Shown here: piece after piece, positions 9,046 through 18,069 of the stretch | Layout of the letters: the number at the start of each line of letters is the position of its first letter | Numbering within the stretch: position 1 is the first letter of the stretch | DNA from: Terriglobia bacterium | GTDB taxonomy: Bacteria; Acidobacteriota; Terriglobia; UBA7540 | NCBI GenBank assembly: GCA_030038235.1 | Contig: JASHPE010000134.1 | Coordinates: 1-45,081, forward strand | Direction of reading: 5' to 3' | DNA length: 45,081 nucleotides | Notes under the pieces: generated by a model | What the model was told of the DNA's origin: nothing | Database searches by the model: none | Seen by the model: the letters and a program-made list of their open reading frames with translations, nothing else | Made by a program: the position numbers and the translations under genes

Positions 9046-12000
9046 TCAATAATCGACGCTGATTGTCACATTCGCTTCTGTGAGCCTGTCTCTCTTCTTT
9101 CCCTGGTTCAAGTAAAGGGCTCCCTGCGGACTCTTGAATTTCCAGTTCTGCCCGTAGGCGGCTATCGCCTGGGCCAGAGCCGTTACCTGCTCTGACGTGC
9201 AATTCATGACGCTTCCGTCGCTCTTGACAGAGCAAAACAAATCAATATGATCGTGGGGCTTGGCACGAGCATTGATACCGTCAGGAAGTGTCAGTTCGGC
9301 CGCTTTATCCACCCCACCCTCCACGTACCGGGCATCTACAATTGGCGGCGGAATGTTGGTCCATTCTTGAAGCGATTTGGGCACTATCGCGATTCTGGGG
9401 TGCAGCGCGGTCGTCGTTGCGGCGACAGGTGCTTCCGAGCCGCCCGGTGGGGCAGGCGGTGGAGACACCCGAGCCTGGCCGGCGATCTGCTTCTGCAGAG
9501 TATTCTCATAGTCCAATGCGCTCTTATTCAGTGGCTCGCCAGCGCGCTGAGCCAAGTCCTGCACCCGGGCCATCACAGCGTTCAGGTTAGTGTCGGCCGG
9601 ATTATTCGCTGCGTCAAGCTTGTCGGCGCTAAGTTCCGAATTATAGGCACCCTCGATCCGTTTCTTGACGGCTTGGGTATCGCCTCCAGCACTCTCAACG
9701 GCGGGCAGGAGCTGTGCGGCCTGGCCATATTGTTTGGCCTCGATTTTCTCCTGGACTTTGCTCTCGGCGTCCTTCATTCGAGCGTCCGCTATGGCTTTGG
9801 CAGCGTTCTTTTTGGCAAGGTTTTCGGCATCCGTGATTTTGCCAAGGTAATCCTGAGCTTGCGCTTTCCACTCGCTGTCGCGGCCAGCCAAGTCCGTAAA
9901 GGCACGCTGGGCATCAGCGTACTGCGGGCTCGACGAGCTCTCCTGCTTGTTGAACTCCTGCACCGCAGTGTCGAACTCCTGCTGATCCTGCAGAATATTC
10001 TCGATGGTCTTGAGCTCCTCACTTGCCTTTGGCACTAAAGCAGAACCGGGAAGATTTCTGTCTGTCACGCTCTGAAACGCGGCTTGGGCCTGCAGGTATT
10101 TCTTCGCTTTCAAAAAGCTGAGGCCCTTGTCGAAGTTTTCCTGCTCGATCTCCTCCGGCGCTTTCCCGGCAATCGCCGCATCAACCTCAGCCATAGCCTG
10201 ATCGGTCTCTGCAGCTAGATCGGCATCGATTTGCAGGGCTCGCGTAAAGTCATCCTTCGCAGCCTGATATCCTTTGGAGGTCCTTAGCTGCTCGGCCTGC
10301 TTGCCTCTCGCAAACAATTGCTTCGCGGACATAATGGCCTTATTAACGCGGTCGGCCCCGGCAGAGCCGTCCTGTTGAAGGGAGCCCGAAGAGCCCGCAA
10401 GTGTTTGCCAGTCGCTCAAAGCCTTTGCGAGCTGGTGTTTACCCTCAAAGTCCTGAGCTTCCGCCTCCAAAGCTCTCAGGCTTGCGGTGTCACCCGCTTT
10501 AGGAGGAATCGGTGGAGTCGGTTTCGGAGGCGCGGGGGGTTTTGGAATCAGCTCAATGATGACAAGTGCGAGCACCAGCGTAGCGACTGCCGCTGCGCCG
10601 ACAATTACAGGGCGTTTCCAGAGCGGAATCAAGGGAAGCTTTAATTCCTGTGGAAGCGGCGCCCTGGAAGGCGGCACCGGAGTGGAGACAGAACCTGGCG
10701 CTGCGAGAAATGACTGCCGGTCAGCCGCCGGTGGACCCACAGGCTCTGCCAGGCGCGAGATAGGAGCTGGCGGAATCGCATCTCCGGCTGTTCGCCCGGG
10801 TTCAAACACCATCGTGGCGGAGGGCTGAACCTGGGCTGCCGCGCCCTGCTCGGCCTCGTGAAGGATCTCGCGCACGCGTGCGTCGTCGGGGTGCTGTGCT
10901 TCAAGTTCGCGCAGCAATCGCGCGGCCTGATCGAACTCGCGCTGCTCGATTTGAACGATGGCTGTCTTGAGCTGGTCTTCGAGCAGAGTGCCGGGAATGG
11001 CAGCCATTGTGGCTGCAGAAGACTCTACCGACAGGGCCCGCGCTTCTGCCTCTTGCTGCTGCCGAATGGCCTGCTCTCTTTGCAGTCGGCGAGCGGTCAT
11101 CCAGAGGGCCGTGATATCCACATTGCCGGGGAACTCGTGGAGGGCGCGCTCCGCCTCTTGCAGAGCGTGTTCGGGATTGCCGGCGTCGAGAAGGGCCTGA
11201 ACTGTGTGGCAGTGCGTTTCCACCTTCGCACGTTCGTCCGCACGCGCGCTGGTGCGCACCAACTCGGCCAGCCGCTGAATTTCCCTGCGGCCGCGATACT
11301 TCTTTTCCAGCTCTTCGGCGCCGCGTTGAGCCGCAGCGAAGTCACGAGCTCCCAGAAGGTTGTTGACCTGATCGATCTCCACCGCGATTTGCCGCTTGAT
11401 CCTATCCTGCTCGAGCCTCTCCGCCTCCTGCGAGTGCGCTTCGCGCGTCGCATTGAGCAGGTTCGCAAGCGCCGGATTATCCGGGAAGCGGGACAACGCC
11501 GCACCAGCCTCGCGGATGGCATCGGCGTGCTTGCCGGAATCGAGCAGCGTCTGAATCGCCCTGCAGAGCGCCGCCACCTCCTTCTGCTGTTCAACCGTCT
11601 GTTTGAAGCCCTGCGCGAATTCGAGAACCTGCCGGACCTCGGCACTATCGGGATGCTGGACCTGCAGCGCCGACGCGCGCTTGACGGCGGAATCGTACTT
11701 CTCCGCGCGGATCAACTCCTGGATCGCCGCCAACTCGCGCTCCAGTTGTTGCTCGCTTTTGGCTGCCTCAAGCTGGCGCTGGACCGATTCGTAGAGATCG
11801 GCGACCTCGCGCGTTCGTTCCGGCTCGGCCCGAAGCCGGTTGAGCATTTCGGCGGCCTGCTCAAACTGCTGTTTCGCAATCAGCCGCTTGACGGCCTGGA
11901 GCTGCTCCTCGGTCTCCTTCCGTCTCGTCTGCTCCTGGAACTTCTGGCGCCCCGTGGCCAGCAGGTCGTTGATTTCCGGCTCGTCGGGAAACTCCTTGCT

Positions 12001-13407
12001 GAGTTCCTCCAACTGCTCCAGCAATTCGGCGTACCGTTCCTGGATCAGCAGGTGGCGCGGGAAAAGAAGGGCTTGTTGGATCCGAAGCCGGCGCTCGTGC
12101 GCGCGAGCCTGCCGGATGCGCTCCTGGAAGTTCCGGACTTCGGGATTATCGGCATCGAGCTCGCGAATCTTGGTCAGCTCCGCCTCGGCCATGGTGAGAT
12201 TGCCCGTGTTCAAAGCCGCCTGCAGGGCTGAAATACTGGTGCGCACGATCCTGTCGCGCTCGATTCTCCTGTGCGCCTCGTCCAGCAGCGTCTTGGCCTG
12301 AGGGTGCTGGGAGTCAAGCTTGTGGGCCTCTTCAAGCGCTCGTTTGGCCTCGGTAGGCTTGCCCTGATTCAAAAGGACGTTCCCTTCCTCGACCAGGCGT
12401 TCAACCTTCGACGCAACTTCCAGGCGCCGCAACTCACTATTGATTCGGGCCATCAGATCCTTGGCAATTCCGTGAGTGCTATCCAGGATCAAAACGTCCC
12501 GCAGAACTTCCTTGGCTTTGGAATACTCACCCTTCTGATAGAGGGCTTGGCCCTGCATAACCAGGTCGCCGATCATCTGGCGCTTCAATGACTGTTCGAG
12601 CGGTTCCAGCTCCAGCACCAGATCTTCGAGCGACTGGAAGCGGTCTTCGGGACGCTGCTCCAGACAGCGCATGACGGCCTGCTCCACCGCCGGTGGAATG
12701 CCCGGAACGAGTTCACTCAGGACCGGGGGCTTTTCGAATTTGATCTTGAAAACAACGGAGGGCAGGTTGGGACCGTCAAACGGCCTGGTGTAGCTTAGCA
12801 ACTCATAGGCGACCGTTCCCACCGAGAAGATATCCGAACGATGATCGATGTGCTGCCCGCTGATCTGCTCCGGCGACATGTACTGAGGCGTTCCGATGAT
12901 CATCCCGGACTGAGTCATGGTGGTCGCCGCGATGTGAACGATACCGAAGTCCAGCACAGTCACGGTGCCGTCGTTCTTCACAAAGATGTTTCCGGGCTTC
13001 ACATCGCGATGGACAACATCGTGCTTGTGCGCGAAGTCCAGCCCGCGGCAAAACTGAAGGAGAATGCCGAGCTTCTGGGCCAAAGTCATCGGCGCGCGGC
13101 GGGCGATGATCTTCTCAAGGCTCTCGCCTTCGAGGAACGACATGGCGATGTACGGCCTGCCTTCCGCATCGCCCATGTCGTAGATTGTGATGATGTTGGG
13201 GTGCTGCAATCGGCCCGCCGCTTGCGCCTCGCGGTAAAAGCGCCTCAGCATGTCCGGGTCCGCCGCCAAGCCGGCAGTCAGGGTCTTGAGAGCCACGAGG
13301 CGGCCGATAATGGGGTCGCGAGCCTTGTACACCACACCCATGCCGCCCCGGCCCAACTCCTCCAGGATCTCGTACTTGCCGAACCGTAGGGTATCGACTG
13401 CAGCCAT
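9046..13407 (-). CDS. PpkA-like transmembrane Ser/Thr protein kinase with long TPR/coiled-coil region
   Basis: 1453 aa. The N-terminal Hanks-type kinase domain (about 10-275) is complete: glycine loop GRGGMGVVY (19-27), ATP lysine K41, alpha-C E60, HRD with D135, N140, DFG with D153, and a GTPQYMSPEQ activation/P+1 segment. Residues about 280-860 are TPR-like, highly charged helical repeats. A Pro-rich stretch leads to one membrane span near 930-955 (VIVGAAAVATLVLALVII), followed by Pro-rich and helical extracytoplasmic sequence and a C-terminal domain. The kinase presumably phosphorylates Ser/Thr of T6SS partners, by analogy with PpkA, which phosphorylates FHA proteins. It lies 31 bp downstream of the PP2C gene, giving a kinase/phosphatase pair at the edge of the island. 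It is far longer than usual PpkA; a T6SS link is inferred from position and the FHA proteins nearby. A segment near residue 867 (SATMVFEP) could be a phosphosite. Confidence 0.88.
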   Translation of the reverse strand: MAAVDTLRFGKYEILEELGRGGMGVVYKARDPIIGRLVALKTLTAGLAADPDMLRRFYREAQAAGRLQHPNIITIYDMGDAEGRPYIAMSFLEGESLEKIIARRAPMTLAQKLGILLQFCRGLDFAHKHDVVHRDVKPGNIFVKNDGTVTVLDFGIVHIAATTMTQSGMIIGTPQYMSPEQISGQHIDHRSDIFSVGTVAYELLSYTRPFDGPNLPSVVFKIKFEKPPVLSELVPGIPPAVEQAVMRCLEQRPEDRFQSLEDLVLELEPLEQSLKRQMIGDLVMQGQALYQKGEYSKAKEVLRDVLILDSTHGIAKDLMARINSELRRLEVASKVERLVEEGNVLLNQGKPTEAKRALEEAHKLDSQHPQAKTLLDEAHRRIERDRIVRTSISALQAALNTGNLTMAEAELTKIRELDADNPEVRNFQERIRQARAHERRLRIQQALLFPRHLLIQERYAELLEQLEELSKEFPDEPEINDLLATGRQKFQEQTRRKETEEQLQAVKRLIAKQQFEQAAEMLNRLRAEPERTREVADLYESVQRQLEAAKSEQQLERELAAIQELIRAEKYDSAVKRASALQVQHPDSAEVRQVLEFAQGFKQTVEQQKEVAALCRAIQTLLDSGKHADAIREAGAALSRFPDNPALANLLNATREAHSQEAERLEQDRIKRQIAVEIDQVNNLLGARDFAAAQRGAEELEKKYRGRREIQRLAELVRTSARADERAKVETHCHTVQALLDAGNPEHALQEAERALHEFPGNVDITALWMTARRLQREQAIRQQQEAEARALSVESSAATMAAIPGTLLEDQLKTAIVQIEQREFDQAARLLRELEAQHPDDARVREILHEAEQGAAAQVQPSATMVFEPGRTAGDAIPPAPISRLAEPVGPPAADRQSFLAAPGSVSTPVPPSRAPLPQELKLPLIPLWKRPVIVGAAAVATLVLALVIIELIPKPPAPPKPTPPIPPKAGDTASLRALEAEAQDFEGKHQLAKALSDWQTLAGSSGSLQQDGSAGADRVNKAIMSAKQLFARGKQAEQLRTSKGYQAAKDDFTRALQIDADLAAETDQAMAEVDAAIAGKAPEEIEQENFDKGLSFLKAKKYLQAQAAFQSVTDRNLPGSALVPKASEELKTIENILQDQQEFDTAVQEFNKQESSSSPQYADAQRAFTDLAGRDSEWKAQAQDYLGKITDAENLAKKNAAKAIADARMKDAESKVQEKIEAKQYGQAAQLLPAVESAGGDTQAVKKRIEGAYNSELSADKLDAANNPADTNLNAVMARVQDLAQRAGEPLNKSALDYENTLQKQIAGQARVSPPPAPPGGSEAPVAATTTALHPRIAIVPKSLQEWTNIPPPIVDARYVEGGVDKAAELTLPDGINARAKPHDHIDLFCSVKSDGSVMNCTSEQVTALAQAIAAYGQNWKFKSPQGALYLNQGKKRDRLTEANVTISVDY

Positions 13408-13438
13408 TCGAGTATCGAACCAACTTTTAAGAACGCAG

Positions 13439-14296
13439 TTACGCGGCTTTCTTGCGCAATTCCGCGAGCACTACGGTTATGTTATCCGGCCCGCCCGCCG
13501 AGTTGGCCCGGGCGATCAACTCCCTTCCCCGGCTCGCCAGGGGCTCAACAGACCCGAGCACTTCGGCGATGACCGTCGGGTCTACGACCTTGTATAGCCC
13601 GTCGCAGCAGATCAGTACGCAGTCACCCGGTTCGAGCCCAGCCGATGTCAGTTCAACATCCAGCTTCTCAACGGCTCCTACTGCCTGCACCAGCATCTCA
13701 GCAATGCGGCTGTCCGCCTTCAAATCCTGGTGCATTTGCAGAAGAGAATTGCCGATCGTCTGATCGCGGGTTAGCTGGCGAAGATCGCCATGCCGCAGCA
13801 GATAGGCTCGTGAGTCGCCGACCTGCGCTACGTGCACCTGGTCTGCGGTAATCAAGGCCGCCGTCAGGGTGGTGCCCATTCCGTGATGCTCAGGGTTGTC
13901 GCGAGCGACCAGCAAAACCTGTTGATTGGCCCTTTCCACGGCCCCGGTCAAGACGTGGGTCCAGTTCATCTCTGCATCCGCTGCGGGCTCCGTCAGGCTG
14001 TGAAGGAACTCGGCGGTGACGGTTTCGATGCAGATCTGGCTCGCAACCTGACCCGACTGATGGCCGCCCATCCCATCGGCCACGGCCACAAGCAATCCCG
14101 GAGGCTCCAGTTGGCAGTCGACCTCGACCTGTTCCGGATGCATGACGCGGCCGCCCAGATCGAAGATCAGGAAGCTGTCCTCGTTGTTCTGGCGTTTTCT
14201 TCCAATATCCGTGCAAGCGACGACGGAAGCAGGTGAGTCATCGGCGCGAGCCGGGGTTACCCTCGGCGTCTCACTTAATTCAGGGGAGGAGTTCAC
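13439..14296 (-). CDS. PP2C-family Ser/Thr protein phosphatase (PppA-like)
   Basis: 285 aa, cytoplasmic, no membrane span. It carries the metal-dependent PP2C signature in order: DIGRKRQNNEDSF near residue 30, VADGMGGHQSG near 90 (metal-binding Asp and the GG turn), GMGTTLTAAL, QVGDSRAYLL, LTRDQT, ICCDGLYK near 230 and GGPDNITVVL near 270. Length and motif order match single-domain bacterial phosphatases such as PppA/Stp1 that reverse kinase action in T6SS post-translational control. The start is a GTG (14296-14294) with AGAGG upstream; a nearby ATG is out of frame. It is upstream of, and probably cotranscribed with, the large kinase, its likely antagonist. Confidence 0.92.
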   Translation of the reverse strand: MNSSPELSETPRVTPARADDSPASVVACTDIGRKRQNNEDSFLIFDLGGRVMHPEQVEVDCQLEPPGLLVAVADGMGGHQSGQVASQICIETVTAEFLHSLTEPAADAEMNWTHVLTGAVERANQQVLLVARDNPEHHGMGTTLTAALITADQVHVAQVGDSRAYLLRHGDLRQLTRDQTIGNSLLQMHQDLKADSRIAEMLVQAVGAVEKLDVELTSAGLEPGDCVLICCDGLYKVVDPTVIAEVLGSVEPLASRGRELIARANSAGGPDNITVVLAELRKKAA

Positions 14297-14687
14297 AAAC
14301 TCATACCTCTACACTTGACTCGTTAGGGCGACCTTCCGCGCTGTTCGCTCGCGTAGGATAGCAGAAAACGCGACCCAGGCAAGCATTTTTGTATCTCGCC
14401 GGCGAGCCAGTTTGACGTAGCGGCGGGCTTACCGCCAATTCGATGGCGGCATAAAGCCGCCGCTACGGCAAACTGACCCACTGTCTTCGGCCCCTTCGGC
14501 CACGGAAGCTAGTATGCTGACGCGCCTTGGGTTATACTGGCGCGTCCCGTATGGAGCGTTCCGCCCCTTATCCTCCGCGACGTCCGAGTCGTGGCTCTTT
14601 GGCCCTGCAAGCTGACATGAGAATATGTCACGCACTGGGAGACGCACGAACGCACGAGGCTAGAAGCTTAGAATGGAGGTTCAGCCA
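14297..14687. other. Divergent intergenic region with nested inverted repeat
   Basis: This 391-bp region separates the PP2C gene (minus) from the 254-aa gene (plus). It contains the long inverted repeat at 14408-14475. I see no reliable -35/-10 pair for either gene; a TTATACT string near 14533 could be a -10 element on the plus strand. No coding frame is convincing. Confidence 0.5.
14408..14475. repeat. Long nested inverted repeat (extragenic hairpin element)
   Basis: The left arm 14408-14430 and right arm 14454-14475 are complementary over about 22 bp with one mismatch and one single-base bulge (left arm starts CAGTTTGACGTAGCGGCGG). A second inverted repeat lies in the loop, CCGCCA ATTCGA TGGCGG. 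There is no U-tract, so it looks more like a dispersed REP/MITE-type element than an intrinsic terminator. Function unknown. Confidence 0.75.
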
Positions 14688-15452
14688 ATGGATCAACGCT
14701 ACACCACCGAGAATCTGCTGGTGCTCCGCAAGCTCACGCGCGCCGTCGCCGATCTGCTGCGCGGGCAGATGCACACGTACCTCTCGGCGCTGGCGCCCGT
14801 GATGCGGCCGGTAGCCTTGCTGGGTCACTACGTTCAAGGTGGCGCCAAGGAGGTCTCCAAGGACGCAGTCAAGACGTTTCAAGAGCTTGAGAACATTTAT
14901 GGCAGCGCAGCCGCCTCCAGGCCCTTCGGGTTGCTCAAGGAACTGCGCACGCCCTTCGAGGTGAGCGGCTCGGCACTGGAGCTTTCCCCAGTGGAGTACA
15001 GCTATCAGGCAACCATCAACGGACATTCGAAAGCAGTCTCGATCACATCGCCTTTTAAGTGGGTACTCAGTTACGCCGATTTCGCTCCGGCGCGCTTGCG
15101 ACAACTGCTGCTTGATAAGCACCGCACGGACACCGAGACCTCCCGTTTCGTACTGCACTACTGCCTGCTTCAGTTGGTGCTGTCGAAGCAGCCTGCAGCG
15201 GGACAGGTTCTTGAGGACCTAAAGTTTACCATCACATCCGGCCGGCTGCCGGAGTTCGGCGAACTCCCGATCATTACGGTCGCTTCTCTCGTCCCCGCCG
15301 TTCGCCCGCCCGACGACGTCATCATTCAGGCGACCGAGATTGCGGGACGCGACACTTTCGAGGAATTGATCGACGTGGAAGGCGTGCGGGCGATGCGCGA
15401 TCCGCTGAAAGATCGCCTGGAAGAACTTCTGAAGAGCCACGGCGTCGCCTAG
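14688..15452 (+). CDS. Conserved-looking hypothetical protein, isolated plus-strand gene
   Basis: 254 aa. I chose ATG 14688 over ATG 14673 because GGAGGT (14675-14680) then stands 7 bases before it; the earlier ATG overlaps that site. It is a soluble mixed alpha/beta protein without signal peptide or membrane span. An N-terminal helical part (about 1-80, basic and amphipathic) is followed by a middle region with VEYSYQATINGHS and a helical C-terminus (ELIDVEGVRAMRDPLKDRLEELL). I do not recognise a family. It sits alone on the plus strand between the phosphatase/kinase operon and the cargo end of the T6SS operon, so it may be a regulator, an unlinked passenger or a T6SS accessory; none of these is shown by sequence. 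Confidence 0.7.
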   Translation: MDQRYTTENLLVLRKLTRAVADLLRGQMHTYLSALAPVMRPVALLGHYVQGGAKEVSKDAVKTFQELENIYGSAAASRPFGLLKELRTPFEVSGSALELSPVEYSYQATINGHSKAVSITSPFKWVLSYADFAPARLRQLLLDKHRTDTETSRFVLHYCLLQLVLSKQPAAGQVLEDLKFTITSGRLPEFGELPIITVASLVPAVRPPDDVIIQATEIAGRDTFEELIDVEGVRAMRDPLKDRLEELLKSHGVA

Positions 15453-15865
15453 GCTAAAGGGGTTCTGACCGATGGAGATGTGAGGGTATTCAGGTTTCCA
15501 GGGGCACCGGTGGACGGCGTGCTGGGTCCAAGAAAGTAAGTGCTTTTGTTTCAATAATCTGACGGTTTCGTTTCGTAATTTTCGTAATTTTTTCGTGGCA
15601 AGCATGAGTATTAACCAAAATAACAACTCACTTACGGCCACATTTGGGACTTGACTCGGCGCCATTCGTTGAACCGCTTCACCGAGACGTTCGAATTGGC
15701 GGTCCAGGAAGGTTTCATAGCGCGCGAGTCGCTGCGTGTCGCTCTGCGTCCGGCGATCGGCCTTCGCCCACTAACTTCTGTCCATAGTCGAGCTCAAACT
15801 GGAGACTCTGTGCGGCCAGGAGGCTCGACTCCGCCCGCTGCAACCGGCTGCCACTCGACTGAAGT
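15453..15865. other. Convergent intergenic region with a dispersed repeat copy and a decayed coding fragment
   Basis: 413 bp lie between the 3' ends of the plus-strand 254-aa gene and the minus-strand 321-aa gene. The region holds one copy of the TTTCARTAATCTGAY repeat (15549-15570), followed by T-rich sequence (GTAATTTTCGTAATTTTTT), and a possible frameshifted coding remnant on the minus strand. No intact gene is seen. Confidence 0.5.
15549..15570 (+). repeat. Dispersed short repeat, copy 1
   Basis: This 22-bp sequence (TTTCAATAATCTGACGG, then TTTCG) recurs at 39184-39205 and 39234-39255 with one difference each. All three copies are extragenic, on the same strand, preceded by a TAAG-like sequence and followed within about 15 bp by an A- or T-run. 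Function unknown. Confidence 0.7.
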
Positions 15866-15900
15866 TCACCGATTTCCATATTGGACGCGAATCCGCTTGT
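15600..15900 (-). pseudogene. Possible frameshifted remnant of a coding sequence
   Basis: Just after the stop of the 321-aa gene, two overlapping minus-strand frames give protein-like sequence: one with ELQSSGSRLQRAESSLLAAQ and LDYGQKLVGEGRSPDAE, and after a one-base shift the other with RLARYETFLDRQFERLGEAV up to QRM. The charged, helical composition and smooth hand-over between frames suggest one ancestral C-terminal segment broken by a frameshift and lacking its 5' part. I recall comparable RYE...RQFER tails in acidobacterial proteins but cannot name a family. The chance that this is coincidence is real. Confidence 0.3.
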
Positions 15901-16831
15901 ACTCTTCCCCGAGCGTTGGGTCTTCGACACCAAGTGATGCCCGTAGCTCCAAACTTTTCATTATACTTCTTCGTAAAGGCTGGCGGGATTCGATGAGAGG
16001 CTCCTCGGCAGTGTAGCGCAGAATAAGTTTGAAACTCTGGAGATACTGAATCTCCAAACTCGATTGTCTTTGGCTGGAAAATGCTTGGCAAAGAAGATCG
16101 GTCGCAGCGCTATTTTCCTTTAGCCATTTTCCTTCCGTCACATAGAAAGCCACAAATCCAAAAGCAAAGGCCTTAATGTTGTTGCTAAAGCCGGGCTCTG
16201 AAAGCAAGACCTTTAGCGGCGGTGCCATTTGGCTCCAGCTGGTGCCGACATGTACCAGTGAACGCAACGCCACGCGGCGCACTTCATCAGAGTGGGCGCC
16301 GGTTAAAGAACCGAGCCACGCCTGGCGTTGCTGCACCGGATCACGGATTGCCTGGATCTCGACGATTCCCTTAACCAGTTCGATAAGATCTTGTTCCCCG
16401 CGGCCGCTGGGAAGAGCCTTAGGGGCTTGCTGTGGATCCCCGTCGCTTAGGAACAAAACGACCTGGCCGGTCGGGGATAAATCGCCGAAATCGCGCTCCC
16501 AAACCAGCGCTTCCGGATCAACAGGGAGGAAAAAGGAGCGCTCAGTCCGTGAAAACGGAATTGGCCCAGAGACGGCATCTCCTTTGACCAATTTCGGCTG
16601 ATCAATCCTGCCGCTGGCAATCCACTCCAAAGGGAACCCGTCCGGGCCAGGCTGTGAATACTTCAGGACGTCCTTGGCATAGCCGGACACCGGGCCGGCG
16701 ACGATCGTGCGGGTTGCAGCTACCAGGTCTTCAGGCCCCACTCGATAGATTTGGTCGGCCCTGCCGTTTAGAGCAACTGTAGGTACCATGAAGTTTCCTC
16801 CTAATATTGCCAAGGCCAGAAACGCAAGCAT
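15866..16831 (-). CDS. Exported protein, candidate immunity protein of the cargo module
   Basis: 321 aa from the ATG at 16831, which has GAGGA at good spacing; a longer frame reaching 16978 overlaps the upstream gene and is unlikely. The N-terminus (MLAFLALAILGGNFMVPTVA) is a typical signal peptide, so the product should be periplasmic. The body has a short beta-rich part (about 25-110), then helices resembling HEAT-type repeats (HSDEVRRVALRSLVHVGTSW). I know no named family. It is the last gene of the spike/cargo run, 8 bp after the candidate cargo gene. T6SS effectors acting in the periplasm are commonly followed by an exported immunity protein, so immunity is a reasonable inference. The gene could be truncated, since coding-like sequence continues in another frame past its stop. 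Confidence 0.7.
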   Translation of the reverse strand: MLAFLALAILGGNFMVPTVALNGRADQIYRVGPEDLVAATRTIVAGPVSGYAKDVLKYSQPGPDGFPLEWIASGRIDQPKLVKGDAVSGPIPFSRTERSFFLPVDPEALVWERDFGDLSPTGQVVLFLSDGDPQQAPKALPSGRGEQDLIELVKGIVEIQAIRDPVQQRQAWLGSLTGAHSDEVRRVALRSLVHVGTSWSQMAPPLKVLLSEPGFSNNIKAFAFGFVAFYVTEGKWLKENSAATDLLCQAFSSQRQSSLEIQYLQSFKLILRYTAEEPLIESRQPLRRSIMKSLELRASLGVEDPTLGEEYKRIRVQYGNR

Positions 16832-16839
16832 GGGATTCC

Positions 16840-18066
16840 TCAAACAGGCGGCGCGGCAGCCGCCGTGGTAAGAGTAAACGCGGTATTGGCGATGGGAGCT
16901 GTCAAAATCGGACTCTTCCCACCCTTTCCTACCGCAGGGTTTGCTGGAGCAACAACGTTGGCGGACGTGGGCGCACAACGGCTGCCCAAGGCCTTGGTCG
17001 TGTCGGCCGTGATGTCCAAATGCGCGGACCAGTCAAAATTCCGGAGAAATGCGAACGAATTATTCATGTCCTGCGTGCTCCATTCGACGTTCTGCACCAC
17101 CAGCCACGCGGTAAAGGTGTCGTTGAAGAACATCAGTCGAAGCTGCCCGTTGGCCGGAGCAGCAGGAGAGGGAGCAGGAGCGGCGGGGCGAGGATCGGTC
17201 CAACCAGCGGGTAGATTCGGGCTGTCCTCGTGGTGCGCAGTTTGCTTGTTGCGGTCGGCTGTAAATGCGGTCACGGTCGAATAGAAGGGAAAGGTCGCGG
17301 TAGCGAAGGCGTCGCGAATGGGGGCCGCCGGCACGAGCCCCCACGTCAGGAGGCTGTCACGATAGCGAATCCTCAGATCGGAACTTTGCATAGTTTGCAG
17401 CCAGCCCACACGGTGATTGCCGGCACAAGCGGCTTTACGCGGGCAGGACGCATCCAGTTGAATCTCAACGTTGGGGTCAGTCACGATCTCGCGATTTCCG
17501 GTGCTAGGGCCGATTGTAACACCAGCGGCGGATTCCTGAGGCCCGATTACGCCCGCCGTTATCGCGTCGTTGGTGACCACGAAATCGATCTTGTGAATTG
17601 GAACGTTCTTACTATCTGTCGCAGTTCCCTGAGGGTGGGTGTACGTCACACTGACCTGGGCAGTTTGAGCGGGAATGTTTGCGGTGGTGTTATCCGGCTG
17701 GAAGCTTCGTAGGAACACCGTGTCGCCAGTCGTTACTGGATTGCCGCTTCCGTCAACGAGTTGGGCGCCGCCACCTGAGACTGTCCACTGGTAGGTGCCG
17801 CCGCCAGGCGACCCGTTTGCAGTGATTTGCAAGGGATGACCCGGACACGCCACATTAGCCGAAAGGGTGATGACCACTGTCACGGGAGGTGGACAGGGCA
17901 CGGGTACCGCGCCGGCTACCGGGCCCAGGCCGAAACAGGTGTTAGCGTCATTCTGCGCGGCGGACATACCAGCGTCCGGCGAGTTACTCGGCCCAGGGAC
18001 TCCGCCGCTCAATCCAGGGCCCGCGTCTTGAGGCCCGCCATCGGGACTCGATGACCCGTTCGACAT
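16840..18066 (-). CDS. Candidate T6SS cargo/effector with Pro/Gly-rich N-terminus and Ig-like domain
   Basis: 408 aa, ATG at 18066, no signal peptide. Residues 1-60 are disordered and rich in Gly, Pro, Ser and Asp. About 60-165 look like an Ig/PKD-type beta-sandwich (VVITLSANVACPGHPLQITA, then YQWTVSGG). The C-terminal half has Cys-containing and aromatic motifs (VGWLQTMQSSDLRIRYRD, WGLVPAAPIRDAF, RLMFFNDTFTAWLVVQN) and an Ala/Pro linker, and ends in a low-complexity Ala/Thr tail. No catalytic motif that I can name is visible. It lies downstream of VgrG, PAAR and two DUF4123 adaptors and immediately before an exported protein, which is where T6SS cargo and immunity genes usually lie. Effector status is inferred from this context; a structural or scaffold role is possible. 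Confidence 0.7.
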   Translation of the reverse strand: MSNGSSSPDGGPQDAGPGLSGGVPGPSNSPDAGMSAAQNDANTCFGLGPVAGAVPVPCPPPVTVVITLSANVACPGHPLQITANGSPGGGTYQWTVSGGGAQLVDGSGNPVTTGDTVFLRSFQPDNTTANIPAQTAQVSVTYTHPQGTATDSKNVPIHKIDFVVTNDAITAGVIGPQESAAGVTIGPSTGNREIVTDPNVEIQLDASCPRKAACAGNHRVGWLQTMQSSDLRIRYRDSLLTWGLVPAAPIRDAFATATFPFYSTVTAFTADRNKQTAHHEDSPNLPAGWTDPRPAAPAPSPAAPANGQLRLMFFNDTFTAWLVVQNVEWSTQDMNNSFAFLRNFDWSAHLDITADTTKALGSRCAPTSANVVAPANPAVGKGGKSPILTAPIANTAFTLTTAAAAPPV

Positions 18067-18069
18067 CCA

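Noticed and set aside
10858..12231. 457-aa plus-strand frame inside the kinase gene
   Set aside because: Leu/Arg-rich antisense shadow of the charged helical repeats of the kinase.
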